Shown here piece by piece: positions 37,201 to 50,700 of a stretch of 64,000 bases of DNA (positions are counted from its first letter, which is position 1; each line of letters begins with the position of its first letter). The stretch is from Bryoerythrophyllum caledonicum. Lineage: Eukaryota > Streptophyta > Bryopsida > Pottiales > Pottiaceae. The stretch spans positions 10,480,501-10,544,500 of the forward strand of contig OZ020517.1 of NCBI GenBank assembly GCA_963971425.1, in the 5' to 3' direction. Made by a program: the position numbers and the translations under genes. Below the pieces are notes generated by a model. It had not been told where the DNA came from. It saw nothing but the letters and a program-made list of their open reading frames with translations, and did no database searches.

Positions 37201-38128
37201 ATCTCCTCCTCTGTAGGCACTGGTGCTTTTAAATACATTGAAGTTGGAACATCCAGTGGTATCTCCGCAATGTCTTCAAAATCCTCTGGTACACTGTCTT
37301 ATAGGTTGTGAAATGCTTCTTCCTCTAGCGCCATGGCTGACAAATCAGCTAAATCTCCCGGTGTAGATGCATGGGCCCTACAATGACCATCAGACGTCCT
37401 GAGCCCCGACCTAGCAACCCGGCCACCCGATCTTACACTTCTTCCAATCAACCTCCTCCCGCTTGGATCCAAACTTGATGGGCCTTGTCTTAAACCAGAA
37501 GCTACATCACTCTCAACACATCGTGGCTTCTTCGTAGGACGTCTACTCGTTAATGGGGGATTGAATAATGTTTGTACCTCAGAAGTTGTGGTGGGATGTT
37601 GGCCTCCACTTCCCCTCCCCCCTCCAGTGGTCGCCAATCCAATTGCAACAGCTCAGCAAGAATTCAATAAACTTATGTTTCTTCTGGTTCCGCTCGTGGG
37701 GCTTGAATTGTCGCACGTGATGGGTCCCTTTCTCGTAATGCCTCATATATAATATTTTCTCTCATAATCTTCTTAGCCTTCAGCACCATCTCCGGTGATA
37801 ACGCTAGACAGGCTAACACATTATTGTGCTTAGCAGTACGTACCGCAAGAAAGTTGTTTAACCAAAACGTCTGCAATGATTTGAGGAATTTCACTTGACC
37901 AGGATTTTGAAGAAGATTCAAAGGGACAGATGCAAAAAGCAACTTCTTCGAAAGAAAAGTCTTCACCTCCGATTGACCTGGACCCAATGCACAAGTTACG
38001 TATACCATACCATCACGTCGAAGAGAAATCGCCTGGATTTTGCCAAAACTCCTCTCCAACGCCGATATATGCTTTCCCAGCTCAAAGGGATAATCCGTCA
38101 CCCACAAAAAGGAACTCATCTCATCCAC
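34209..38128 (-). pseudogene. Unrecognised decayed gene
   Basis: A chain of minus-strand segments looks protein-like in composition. From about 37637 down to 34836 they stay in one reading frame for about 930 codons with no frameshift, broken by stops at 37299, 36939, 36810, 36273 and 35250 (ending at a stop at 34836). A further piece in another frame lies upstream (38128-37673) and two lie downstream (34764-34477 and 34499-34209). The central piece has alternating hydrophobic strands and helices (LVKPCLRVIDCRRGG; ERWNVIFLLPTAVYA; GSEIFIIDD) that could be a Rossmann-like fold. No family was recognised. It may be a transposon-derived gene. LINE B's 3' end lies about 100 bases beyond its 5' end. 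Confidence 0.5.
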
Positions 38129-38219
38129 TTCCGCGATCCACTAGCCGTGGCTCTTCTAGATTCTGTCAATTTTTGGTGGTGCCATAACGCTACACTCAAA
38201 AAACCTGTATATCATTACA

Positions 38220-38229
38220 AAACCATAGT
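38220..38229. repeat. Target-site duplication of LINE B, 3' side
   Basis: aaaccatagt is repeated at 61407-61416. It directly abuts the TTC-type tail of copy B (minus strand). Confidence 0.65.
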
Positions 38230-38526
38230 AAGAAGAAGAAGTAGAATGTCGGTCTCCGAAGGAGCCGGCATGATAAAGTGTCTGTTCGTTCCACTACTAA
38301 GACCATGCCCACTGGACAAGGAATTAGTAAGCTGGAACTACTTCCTCCTCTCGGGATCAACACTATGTAACAAGTGACCGAACATCATAAAGCCAACCAT
38401 AAAAGAGTATCAAGGAGGGAGGGGGAGAGAGAGGGAAGGAGGAGAATGAGGGGAGGGGGAAATGGGGAGGAGAGAAGGGTGGGGAGGAGGGTGTGTTTCG
38501 TAATGTCTCAAAATGAGGGGGTAAAT
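38230..38526 (-). other. 3' UTR of LINE copy B
   Basis: The terminal ~110 bases match copies A and C (hairpin at 38248-38269, then tacttcttcttctt on the minus strand). The region just after the ORF2 stop differs, with a pyrimidine-rich run (minus strand; about 38400-38500) not seen in the others. Confidence 0.7.
38248..38269 (-). other. Conserved 3'-terminal hairpin (copy B)
   Basis: On the minus strand ctcc/ggag pairs around a TTC loop with flanking gccgg/ccgac, weakened by one mismatch compared with copies A and C. Confidence 0.65.
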
Positions 38527-41500
38527 TTATGGAAGGTCTTGTGTAACGAGAAGGGCTTGGTTGTTTTCAATTTTGCGTTTGTGTAGGAGGATGGACATAG
38601 CATGTTAGATGGCAATGGTGTTAATATTTTTAAATGTCTTTGTAATTGTATAAGTGGGAATTGTAAAGGTATCTTCTAGGATTTTTAGAGATGGGATAAA
38701 GGTGGTGGCACGAGCGGCGGTTGTGATTTCAATAGGGGATTCTACTTTCCATCCGAGGGCAGTGATGTCCTCAATAAGGGGTTGATATTTATTGATTTTG
38801 TTTTCGATTGTTTCTAGGGAGAATCTGTCATTACACTATGTAAATTCGATGAATTGAATGGTTTAGTATTGATTAATGTGGTTTGGTGGGGGGTTATTAT
38901 ATGGTAGGCCTCTAATGCATAATATGTCCAGTTTGAGCCAAGCATTGCAGTGGCATCGTTGAGTAACACATGTACATGGGATTAGCCATGGTGAACCGTA
39001 TTTTCTTGTGGGTTGTTATTGAAGGAGCCGGCATTCATGAGGATAAAACATCTTGATTTGTTATGAGAGGTGATTAATTCACGGATTTCCCATACAACTT
39101 TGTTATGTCTTTTGACAATTAGAGAGTGTATGTGGTGGTTTTGGTATTTAAGTAGGATATGGAGCCATGTGTCGGGGTCTGTGGAAGTGCATATGGGGCA
39201 TGTTATAGATGGGAATCTTTCTATTCCAAAGAAGAGTTGTTCTCAGGCGTTTCCCATATATTGACCGGTACGGAATTTGATGAGGCATGTTATTTGTGAG
39301 TCTGAGATGATGGGATTTTTCCAGAAATTTGTAGAGAGTTCATTGTCTATATTGTTGTTACTATTCCATTTTTCTATATTAGAGAAGTTTTCTGCGATTG
39401 TGTCAAGGTTGTTATAGAGGTCTTGTTTCTTGAGGTATTTGTTTAAGAATCTAACCGGGCCTTTATTAGGTGCACCTTCTTTAGAAGGCCAATCTTCTTT
39501 TTGGAAGTAGAAAGGGGTAGCATGGGCATGTCCGTATGGATCTTTGGCATTTTTATGCGATTTTTCGTGACCCTCTTTTGCTAATTTATCTGCTTGCTCG
39601 TTTCCATCAATATTGGTATGGGCTCTAACTTTGTGAAGAGTTGTTATTTGTGTTCAGTTTTGTAGCATTTGGACCATTGATTTTAATATAGTTTGGTCGG
39701 GGTGGCTATTGTGGAGGGTAGGGTGTGTTATTTGGGTGTTTAGTGGGTAAAGTGCATTGATACTATCGGTGAATATGTATGCGAGTTCATTGTTATATTT
39801 TGATATGATGATTTGTAGTGTTTTGTGTATGGCCATAAGTTCTGCTCTGAGGATGTTTTGTAGTCCATGAAGTCTGTTGGCTAATTTAATTTATTTAATG
39901 GAGTTATATATACCATATCCAGTTTTTTGTTTGCGCCAGTTTCCCGGGCTAACTTGTTCGGATGGTTTGAAGGAGCCATCGGTATAGTAGCTATATGCGG
40001 GTTCAAATTTTGGTGAGGTTAGGATTTGGTAGTTTGGGAGAGGTGGGTGTGTTGCAAGGTAGTCTAATGTACTATTGGTGTAGTTTAGTTTTGACCATTT
40101 TTTGTTACAATTTACGGGGGTTTGTATTTTTGGTGGTAGGGCCACTTTTGTATATAGGCGGTGTATGTTTAGGGAATTTGCTATGGAGGTGAGTTCGGCT
40201 AGTTGATCTTGAGTGCCAATAGTTTGATTTTGATGATGGACACATGTTATTTGTAATGTAGATGGTTCAATTCGGGGCTTTCTTAGCTCAGGTGGGATAG
40301 TGGGTTCTTCGTATGGGATTGAGTCTGCTTCAAATAGTGCAATGATATGGGAGTCTGGAAATGGGTTAGATTGTTGGTTAAAGTTTTCGTACCAATTTTT
40401 GTCCGGTGTGATAATGAATGTAGCTGTGTGGCGTGGATCATTTTTGGCAGCAAGGCAGGCCCAATGTAGTGCTTGTTGGATTTGCTCTTCATTATGAGGG
40501 TGAGCCATATCCTTACCGTTCCATTTATAGTCAAAGGCCTTGTCCAAGGAGCCAAATATTTTATCTCTTTCAAAGGGTGAATGGAATTTTTTTAATTTGG
40601 TCGAACATGTGACGGGGGAGGAGAAGTATGATTGTTCGATATTCAAGGATGAGATTAAGGAGTCTAGAATGGATGTGGGTATTGTGAATTGTGCACTTTT
40701 GAGGGGATTATTTTTTGGAATGCGATATTTATATCTTTGGTAAAGCCAAATTAGTTCGGTTTCAAATGGTTGGGTTGTTGGTTCGATGTTTGTAGGAGTT
40801 TGTAGTTTCAAATTGTGTTGGTTCCATAGCCATTGGAGTCTAGTAGTGGGAATATTGTGTAAATGTCGGCCATTTTCTTCATATATATGGGCATGATTGT
40901 TCTCTATTTTGATTGTGTTGGAGGATGTGAGGATGTCGTTTTCGGGGTGTCATTCCGTTGTGTAGATGTTTAGGAGTGGAATGATTATGGGTGGAGTTAC
41001 GGATCTTGAGTCTTGAAGTTGTTCTTGGGGGTGGTGGGCTTGGATGATTTCCGAATAGAATTAATTTTTTGATAGTTTGTTTTAGTTTTTCGGTGTTATA
41101 TGTGGAGGTATTACGGTCATGTCTTGGGAAGAGGTTTCTTTGGGGAAGCGATTTGTTGAATATATTGTTATTATGTTGCCATTGGCATAGATATCTTGTA
41201 TAGGTATTTTGTATTTTGTTGATATCTAGGCGTTGTATATGTTCATGGCGTATGATATTAGTGATGGGGTATATAGTGGGATTTTTGGGGATGTATGTTG
41301 GGGGGCAGGGGTGGCGTGGGTGTGGTGGATTGGGGGGGGGTGGATTGGTGGTAGGGTAGTTTTTGGGGAGGTGCTATTATTTATGGTGATGAATGGGTCT
41401 TGGAGTATGTAGGAGTATGGATGTTTGTTGCAGAGGATATCGCATGTGCTGGGGCATGTTTGATGGCAAAAAAGTTGTTTGGCAACATTTAGGGCACTCT

Positions 41501-44500
41501 TGATTAGTTTGGATGGGGTGAAGTGGAGGGTTTTGAAGTCCTCATTATTCATAATGTGTGTGCCGTTTGGTAGAGTAATTTGTTTTAATTCGAAAATCTT
41601 TTTTGAGAGGATTTTTTGTAAGAGTTTTTGAGAGAGTTGGGCGTCTAGTGTGTTATGGTTTAGTGTTTCTTCTTTCCATAATATTTCTAATGATGTAGGA
41701 TCAAAAAGGAAATTTGGGAGTGTACTCTTAAGGTGAATTTTAGCTACGTGTTTTAATAAGAAAAATGTATGAGTTATTGGTGATCTTATGCAATCCGTTT
41801 TTTTAATTCTAGGTATATTGTCGGCACCGCCATATTGAGCAAGGACATAATGTGTTAGTCCATTGTATATTTTCCCGATTATTCCTTTGTCATTTAGAGC
41901 ATTTTGTAATTGTTCTCCTATACATCTAAGATAGGCATTTTTGAGGGAGAAAGCTTCAAGTCCAAGTAGGTTATGTGGGAGTTGGGTCATTGCGTTTGAC
42001 GTGCACTTTGGCATACCACATATAGTTTTTTGTATGGCTATTATCTTTTGGTCGAGTTTTTTGATAGCTGGCATAGAGTATGGTACAACATAGAAGCTAT
42101 AGGCTACGCCTGGGCATATTACGGTGTCGACCATTTTAATTTTTTGTTTCATAGTGGCCGGGCATGTTGTTAGCTCTTTGCATTGTTTAATGAGTTTTGT
42201 GGTCGTAGTGTGAATTTGGATTTTCCATTTTAGAGAGGGAACAAGGTTCGTGCCTAGATATACATATGATTTGTTTTGGTGTAGTATGGGGATTGGTTGG
42301 CCTCGGTAGTTGATGTTAGAAGCTTGCATTAGGGCTTTAAATGTAACTGGATTCATTTTGGATTTACTTGGACATCCAGTAGCAGCACATTTTGGGACGC
42401 CTACGTCCATACCAGTCCATTTGCAATATCTATCGATTTTATCAATTTGTGTTTGTAATGACTTTATTTTGTTAGTTATAGTAGCAAGGTCATCAGCGTA
42501 GGCGGCGGAGTTTATGGTGATTTGTGATGTACCAAAAGTGTATCCATTTTTGCCTCGCTCTAGCCACCTAAGTAGTGGTTCTAAAAATATAATAAATAGG
42601 TATGGGCTAAGGGTGTCTCCTTGGATAGTTCCTCTATGGATGGTTTGTAATTGTCTAGATGTACTTCTCTCTGCCCTAAATCCTTCTTGACTATCATGTA
42701 GGATTTTAAACTTTTCACCGTATGACGATAATATTGAGGTAAGTGTACTGGTGTAGAGTTTATATATTGTGTTGGCTAATGTGATTGGTCTATGATCTGG
42801 TAGTATTGAAGGATCTCCTTATTGGTATATTAAAATTGTTGCACTTGTTTTCCATGAGGCTGGTATTTGTTTTTGTTTACAGCAGTGAGAGAAGAATAGA
42901 AATAGTAATTTATGGATCTTGGGGACATGTTTTTGAGTATTGAGTTTGGTATACGGTGTGGTCCTAGGGCTTTGTTATTTCCGAGGGTACGGAGGCATGT
43001 GTCGTATATGGCTCTGTTGAAGTATGTGTGTAGTGGGGTTTCAGGTTAGCCTCATTTGTCTAAGGTAAATCCATTTAGGTCATGCCATGGATATTGGCGT
43101 ACTGTGCATGTGCATTCGATTGAGTGTTGTATTTGGTAGTTACATGTTGGTACTGTGGGTCTGTTGTTTTTTATTTGTTGGTTAAATATTTTGTTTGCAA
43201 CGTCTTCGGGGCTAGTTAGAATATTATTGTATTGATCAATAATACAATCTAGTGGTGGGGATTCGGATTTTTTAAAAACTTTCTTATTTATTTTTTTAGG
43301 GCTAATTTCGTATAGTTGTCTATATTTTGAGATGGCTTTTTTAATATTGTCTTTGGAGTATTTTGTAGTTATTTTTCGGGCTTGTATGTTGGCATTTTTG
43401 CAATTATTGTGATGTCTTTTATCCATGTATCATGAGGTAGGTCCAGGGGGGGTGGGGCAAGGATTCGGGTATGGTGCACATTCAGTAATTCGTTACATAT
43501 GAGGTAGTTGTGCCATTGTGGGTTGTTTTTTACGACTCTAATAGTTATTCGTATTATATGGTATGTGGCTAGGTGTTGTTTCCATATTTTTAAAAGTTTG
43601 CGGGGTAAATAACCGCCTTATTGTGATGTTCGGGTTGTCATCTGTGGTATTGGTTGGGCTTTGCAGGTTTGTTCTAGTGAAACGGAGATATTGTTGATAA
43701 GTGTATCTAGGGTGTGGCACATTTCGTGCCATTGTGTTTGAGAGAGTTGGTTATTATTTTCAAGGATGTTTATGATGGAGTCAATTTGCATGGAATTTTC
43801 TTCAAAGAACTTTGTGTTGAATTTTTCTAAGTTATCTTTTGGAATGGAGTTAAGTATGCGTTTAGCAGTGTTATTTGTGATTATAGGGGTACGGCTTATT
43901 AATATGTTATTTGGGATGTGGAGTTGTATAGCCAAGTGGTTCGAGTTGAGAATAATGTCTTTGTTTGTTTGTTGTGGAGGTGTATTGTGTATTATTATTT
44001 GTATTTATATAGAAGCCGTCTATTAGGCTCCAATCACTATAGTTATAGCCGCCTTGTCTGGAGTATTGTGTGTCAGTATTTATGTAGGCAAAGTTTAGGT
44101 TTTCTGTGAAGTGGCGCCATTGGTAGTCTATGGTTTGGGGGGGGAGTTATGGTTTCCGCTTTGTCGACCAATTAATGCTATGTCTCTGTTGAAGTCATGC
44201 ATATCATGTAAGTGTGAATAGGATTCAAATTCATTTGTGATGTAATGGTGTTTTGTATATCTATAATATATCTAGTATCTTCGGGGTGAGATGGCATATA
44301 TATGTGAAAGATTAGCCATGGTTGTAGTGGTTGATTAGTAATTCTAATTATTTGGAGGTAGGGGGATATGTGCATTGGAGTGGGGATTTTTTTGATGTTG
44401 CCCGGGAAGGCATATTTTTTGTGTATCAGTGTAAGTAAGCCACCACAGCCCGGTGTGTATGGTCTCCGTTGTTGGATGCATCTAGTTAGTACATGTGTGT

Positions 44501-45378
44501 TATTAAAAATGAGCTTATAGTCTTGGAAAATATTTTGTATGTATTTTGTAGATTTTGTGGCGGATATTTTTGTTTCTTAAATGACTATTAGGGCCGGCGG
44601 TGTTTCTCTATATGTGGTTAGAGCTTGTAAGCTGGGGAGAGCGGTGTTCAAAGATGACGCATTCCATGTAATGATGTTTGTATTTTTATTGTTTGTGCTA
44701 GTGTTTTGGTTTTGTGGGGGGAGGAAGATGGGGGGAGGGGGTGGATGGGTATATTCTATTATGGGGTTGAAACAATTTAACGTCTAATTGATTAGATTGT
44801 TAGGAAGGTAAGGGAATTTTTGTTTTATTGTGTCGCTTGAGGGTGGTATAGTTTGGCTATGTAAGAAATTGTATAATTCTTTATGTATTGAGTTCCCATG
44901 GTTTATGATATTTTGATTTTCTTCAAGAAATTTTGTCTACGGATGTGGGATATGGATATGTCTTTCGGGTGGGTTCTGTAAGTTTGATAATGTATGTAAT
45001 AGTGTGTTGGTCCATGTAATTATATTTTGGTTTTGTAGGATTAAAAGATGATTACATTCATCTATGTTTGGATGGATGGTAATTACTAGGGCATATAGGA
45101 TGTGTGTTTGTGGGTGTGTATTTTGTTGTTGTATGTAATGGGCAATGTTTGGGTGTGTAGTGTTGTATAGATGGTGTAATGTATGTGTGTTTTTCAATAA
45201 AGGTGCAAATGTTTGAGCGATGTGTTTGTATTCTGATTGTAGTTTTATGGTATTTGATATAAAGTATATTTTGGCATTTTTCTTATGAGATGTCGGATGT
45301 CTTTTTAGTATATTAGGCATTGGTCCCAGGTTGATTTCTAAGTCTCCGCTTAGTAGTAGTAGGATTTTTAGGTGTTTA
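38527..45378 (-). pseudogene. LINE ORF2 polyprotein, broken (copy B)
   Basis: It has the same domain order as copy A: a degenerate 2A-like motif (45321-45344), an AP-type endonuclease (about 44600-43900), reverse transcriptase, RNase H (DGS retained near 39985; GNEQAD near 39600), and the C-terminal finger and KPDI-type region (about 39200-38640). The longest clean segments are 42410-41226 (394 codons) and 40811-39891 (306 codons). In the RT about 225 bases are missing at about 42640, removing the motif around YVDFKNAFGS while keeping QGDT and YADD. The endonuclease GDFN motif is also lost to a frameshift. It cannot be active. Confidence 0.8.
45321..45344 (-). other. 2A-like motif, defective (copy B)
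   Basis: LLLLSGDLEINLGP followed by Met. It lies at the same place as in copies A and C. The essential N-P-G-P has become N-L-G-P. Confidence 0.65.
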
Positions 45379-45623
45379 GATTTGGTGTTGTGTTTTAGAA
45401 TTCTTGTTTTTTGTGTGATTTTTTGCGGTCTTTTTTGTGTTATGGGAGTTATGTTTGTTTGAAGGTGTGTGTGTGTCTTTTTTTGTGTTTATGGTGGGTG
45501 TAGTAATAATTGATGTGTAGTGTATATTGGGTGTTTTTGGCTTTGTATTGGTGTGTGGAATTGTATTCTTTTTTGAGGTGTTTATTTGATTTTTATTGTA
45601 TGTTTTGTGTGTGTTCACGTATT

Positions 45624-45626
<3 letters not shown>

Positions 45627-45656
<30 letters not shown>

Positions 45657-45670
45657 TTTTAAAAAAAAAA
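45627..45670. repeat. (GTT)n and T/A tract in LINE B spacer
   Basis: About nine GTT units are followed by a run of T and then A. On the minus (element) strand this is an AAC microsatellite within the ORF1/ORF2 spacer. Confidence 0.75.
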
Positions 45671-45709
45671 TTGTTCTTAATTTTGTTTTTGTTTTGTTTT
45701 GTTTTATAG

Positions 45710-45722
45710 TACATAAGTATAC
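45710..45722. repeat. Target-site duplication of nested LINE C, 5' side
   Basis: tacataagtatac, 13 bases, is identical to 55273-55285. Joining the sequence outside the two copies restores a continuous A/C-rich spacer of LINE B. Confidence 0.85.
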
Positions 45723-47340
45723 ATGAGAATGTTGGGGTTCAACTCCATAATGAAGAGCGATGTCTGAGAGAAGCTGAGAGCTCCGTCTTTTCAGGTTAGG
45801 TGCACAAAGAAGTTAGTCTCTGGGAAGAGGTGTGAGCGCAACGAAGGTGGCTGGATCCGTTGCATACCGTGCTCATAGCTTAGATCGGAGGCAATAGTGG
45901 GCTTTGAGAGTGGCGTTGTGTTGGAAAGGGGTAGTAAAGGTTAGATCTAACTCTGGCATACGAATTTTGAGCAATTTGAAGGGAGATCGGATTATGGGCT
46001 GATCTGAAAGCACTGGGACCATGTGTTGGAATTCAATCTAACTTCTTAGAACTCAAATTCGATATACAGATGCAGATCTAGCTTGTGTTGGTTGTAACGC
46101 CCTAAGCCCACTTAGACTTCTTGATTGCTGCCCCGACCTAGAAACCACCACACATACGATCTGAAGTTTATACATAGGCCCGTGACAGCAATACTTTACA
46201 CAGAGGACCGCTTACTAGGACAAAAGCGAGATCAGCACAGTGCACACAGCTAGGAGCGAATACAAGATCAGGAGAGAGCAGCCAACCAATAGAGATATCG
46301 AGATCACAAGTCAACACGAGCACAAGAGAGTGTCATCAAGATCACGAAATCAAGCGGACAACACTCCACCTCTAGAGTGCCCAGGTTCGATCTAACCTTA
46401 CTCCATTTCATTTTACTTTTTGCTTGTTTATTAGTGTTTGATTTGTTTGCAAATTACAGTACATCAGTGATACAAAGAGATCTACACAACATTTACACAT
46501 TAGTAGATACCTTGGACATCTCACATATCACCACGTACACGCACATTACATGTAGAACGCCACAAACTCACTATAATAACACGTACATACAGCTCCACAC
46601 TAGAATTCTAATAAAAAAATCCTATCAAGATCGTGTGTGTAGATCGCACGCGGAAGCGCTGGAAAATTTTCCCAGATCTAGATCTACCTGCACATCAGCA
46701 ACAAAGACACACAACATCAGTACTGAAGAAAACGACACCTCGACAGGAGTGCACAAGAACACGACGCAACGGCCAACAAATCCGTAACTCTATCCACATC
46801 ACAACAAGACCTCACAGCAAGATCGCAACATACAACAACACCTCAACAGGGAGCAACCTACAGCAATTTCACACCAAGACTCGATCAAACGTAACGCAGG
46901 ACCAAGATCCAGCCCGCGGCAACATAACAGGGAGCACACTCTACCCCTCCTCTCACAGTTCTTCCCCTTCTTGCATTCCTCACTCACCGCTCTCACCTTG
47001 CTTAAACCCTCCACCTCTCCTCCCTGTCCCCTCCCTCACTCTCACCACAGATCCCAAGCTCCCCCACTCAAGCCCCCAGCGCATTACTACAGACAGTCAC
47101 CTGAATCGAACCCAAAGACCCCGACCCAACCCTCCCCAAACCCTCGCACTCACACAACTTCTCCCTGCAAACCTCTCCCCATAGCGACCCCTGGAACTCC
47201 CCCTGCGACCTACAAAACCTTGGAAACGACCTTGTGAATCTTCATAGCCACCCCTGGAAATCCCCCTGCGACCTACCAATTGGTAGTAGCGACCCCCCTA
47301 ATCCCCCCTGCGACCTACCTAATCCCCCTTGCGACCTACC
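45723..47340 (+). other. Leader (5' UTR) of LINE copy C
   Basis: It shows little similarity to copy A's leader except a block around 46646-46670. The downstream part becomes C-rich as in A. Frames at 46377-46787 and 46633-47184 overlap one another and have no counterpart in the other copies, so they are not called genes. Confidence 0.5.
46646..46670 (+). promoter_or_regulatory. Conserved leader motif (copy C)
   Basis: cgcacgcggaagcgct followed by ggaaaatttt matches 6100-6125 of copy A with one change. Confidence 0.4.
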
Positions 47341-47345
47341 TAACC

Positions 47346-47720
47346 CCACTACCCATACATATACTGATACGTATATTGATACATATACTGATACGTATAA
47401 TGATACATATACGGATACATATACTTATATGTATACTGATATATATATTGATACACCTACTGATATATATATTGGTACATATACGGATACATATACTTAT
47501 ATGTATACTGATATATATATTGATACACCTATTGATATGTATATTGGTACGTATATTGGTACATATACTGATTCATATATTGATATGAATACTGATATGA
47601 ATACCAATACGAATACTAATACGAATACTTACACGAATACTTACACGAATACTAACACGAATACTTATACGAATACTGATACGAATACCAAGACGAATAT
47701 TGAGGCACATACTAATACGA
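47346..47720 (+). repeat. Hexanucleotide-type minisatellite (gatacn/tatact)
   Basis: The stretch is built from gatacatatact-like units, including a longer ~70-bp unit directly repeated (atatacggatacatatactt near 47408 and 47482). Later it drifts to gaatactaatac-type units. It is open in frame but is a composition effect. Confidence 0.7.
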
Positions 47721-50700
47721 ACATACGAATGAATACAAATATAAAACCAAATACAACTACATATACACACACAAAGACAACCACACACCATCAAAGAAAC
47801 ACATACATATACACACACACAAAGACGAATACATACAATCAAAAAAACACCCAAAAAAATACCAAAGCCACATACAAAAACAAAAAATTTCAAAACAAAA
47901 CAAAAAACCCACCTACTACAAACTACTAATATTAATTGGAGGGGACATAGAGACTAACCCAGGACCCATGCGGAACGTACTAAAAAGACACCCTGTTTCG
48001 CACAAAAAGAATGCCAAAACATATTTTATACCAAATACCATAAAACTACAACCCGAATACAAGCACATCGCCCAAAAATTTGCCCCCCTTTTCAAAAACA
48101 CACATATATCACATCAACAACATAATGACACATATCCACACATCGCCATATATATAAATCAACATAATGAACACCCTCCATGCCACATTCTATATGCCCT
48201 AGTCATTACTATACACCCCAACATAGACCTCTGCAATCAACTCCTAAACACACAAAATCAAAACATAACCCAATGGACCAATACACTCCTACACACTCTA
48301 CATAATCTACAAAACCCACCCGAAAGACACATTAGTATCCCACACCCTTACACAACATTTCTTGAAACTAATTTAAACACCATAAACCACAACACATTGA
48401 TAAACAAAGAACTAGATGACTTTATATACAACCAAAATACACCCCCATCAAATGACATGGTTAAACAAAAATTCCCCTACCTCCCTAACACAATCATAAA
48501 TGAGTCACTAAAATGCCTAAATCCCCTCCCGGAATACACACATCCACCCCCACCGCCAAACCACATCCCACCACAAACCATAACCCACACACAAACAACA
48601 ACAACACAAGCATAATAACATGGAACGCCTCATCCCTCAACACCGCGCTCCCAAACTTACAAAACATAATTATACACACTAACACACCACCGGCACTCAT
48701 AGTCATACAAGAAACAAAAATATCGACCACAAAATCCACAAAATACATACAAAGACTATTTCCTGACTACAAACTTATTTTCAATAATACACATGCCCTA
48801 ACACGATGCATACAACAAAGAAGACCATATACACCGGGCCGAGGGGGCCTCCTCACCCTCATACACAAAAATTATGCCTTTCTAGGCAATGTTAAAAAAA
48901 TCCCCACCCCAATGAACATATCCGCATACCTCCAAATTATGGAAATCTCCAATCACTTATTACAATCAAGGCTAATCCATCACATATACATGCCATCCCA
49001 CCCCAAAGACATCAGACTCACCGAGGACATCAAAACTAACATCACCACCCATATCACCAACAATCCCAACCACAACCACATCTTATGTGGTGAGTTCAAT
49101 AAAGACGTTGCCCTCATAGGTAGACAAAACGAAAACCAACACACACCACCATAAATAATAGACCTACAATAGAAACAATTTACTAAAAATCTAAACTTCA
49201 ATTATATTCCCACAAACACTACGTACTCTAGACAAGGAGGATACAACTATAACAACTGGAGCCTAATTGATGGATTCTACGTACGTGCAACTAACCATAC
49301 CACATTTACTTCCACAACAAACAATAACATTCAACTGAACTCTGATCACTCACCTATACAACTCCACATTCCAATCAACACATTTATAAACCGTACACCA
49401 ACCAACACAAATAATGACCACATACGTATCCTCAACCCCATCCCACAAAACAACATAGAATTATTCAATACAAAATTCTCTGAGGAAAACTCACTACGCA
49501 TTGACTCCCTAATAAACAAATTGGAATCTAATAACCATCTTTCCCAAACACAATGGCAAGAAGCCTGTCACACCCTAGATACACTCATCAACAACATATC
49601 CAATACAATTGAACAAACTTGCAAAGCCCAACCCGTACCACAAATGACAAATCGAACATCACAACAAGGTGGATATTTACCCCGGAAACTATCTAAAACA
49701 TGGAAACAACATCTAACCATTTACCACACCATACGGAAAACCATAAGAATTGTAAATAACAACCTCCAATGGCGAAACCACCCTATTCTCAACGAACTCC
49801 AAAACCTTCAACACACACAAATCCCTAATCCACCCCCCATACACCTACCTCACGACACATGGATAAATGACATAGCATTAATTGCAAAAAATGCCAACAT
49901 ACAAGCCCGAAAAATCACTACCAAACATACCCAAGAAAACATTCGAAAAGCCATCTTCAAATACAGACAATTGTATGAAATTAGCCCCAAGAAAATAAAC
50001 AGAAGAATATTCAAAAATATGGAGTCCCCACCATTAGACTGCATCATCGACCAATATAACAATATACTAACTAGCCCAGAAGACATTGCAAACGAAATAT
50101 TTAACCAACAAACAAAAAACAACACACCTATGGTAAACACATGCAACTATCAACTGGACCACCGCACTACATGCACATGCGCAGTACGACAATATCCATT
50201 GCATGACCTAGATGGATTCACATTAGAAACAAGAGGAGACCTGGAAACCCCACTACACACATACTTTAAACAAGCTACATATGACCATGCCTATGTAACC
50301 TAGGAAATAACAAAGCCCCCGGACCGGACCGCATATCGAACTCTATTCCAAAAAATATGCCCCCAAAGTTCCACAAACTACTAAACCTCTTCTTCTCCCA
50401 CTGCTACAAACAAAGACAAATCCCCGCTTCATGGAAAACAAGTGCAACGATCCTACTATACAAAAATGGAGATCCATCCATGCTACCAAACCATAGACCC
50501 ATCGCACTAGCCAATACCATCTATAAACTATTTACGAGCACATTCACATCAATACTATCATCATATGGCGAAAAATATAAAATACTGCATGATAGTCAAG
50601 AAGGATTCCGCGTAGAAAGAAGCACTGCTAGACAAATCCAAACAATAATAGCCGCATTAGAAGATGCACGATTTACAAACCAAGACATATTTATATTGTA

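Noticed and set aside
47234..47929. 231-codon Thr/Tyr/Asn-rich frame before the 2A motif of copy C
   Set aside because: It is encoded by a hexanucleotide repeat and is not in frame with the 2A-containing segment.
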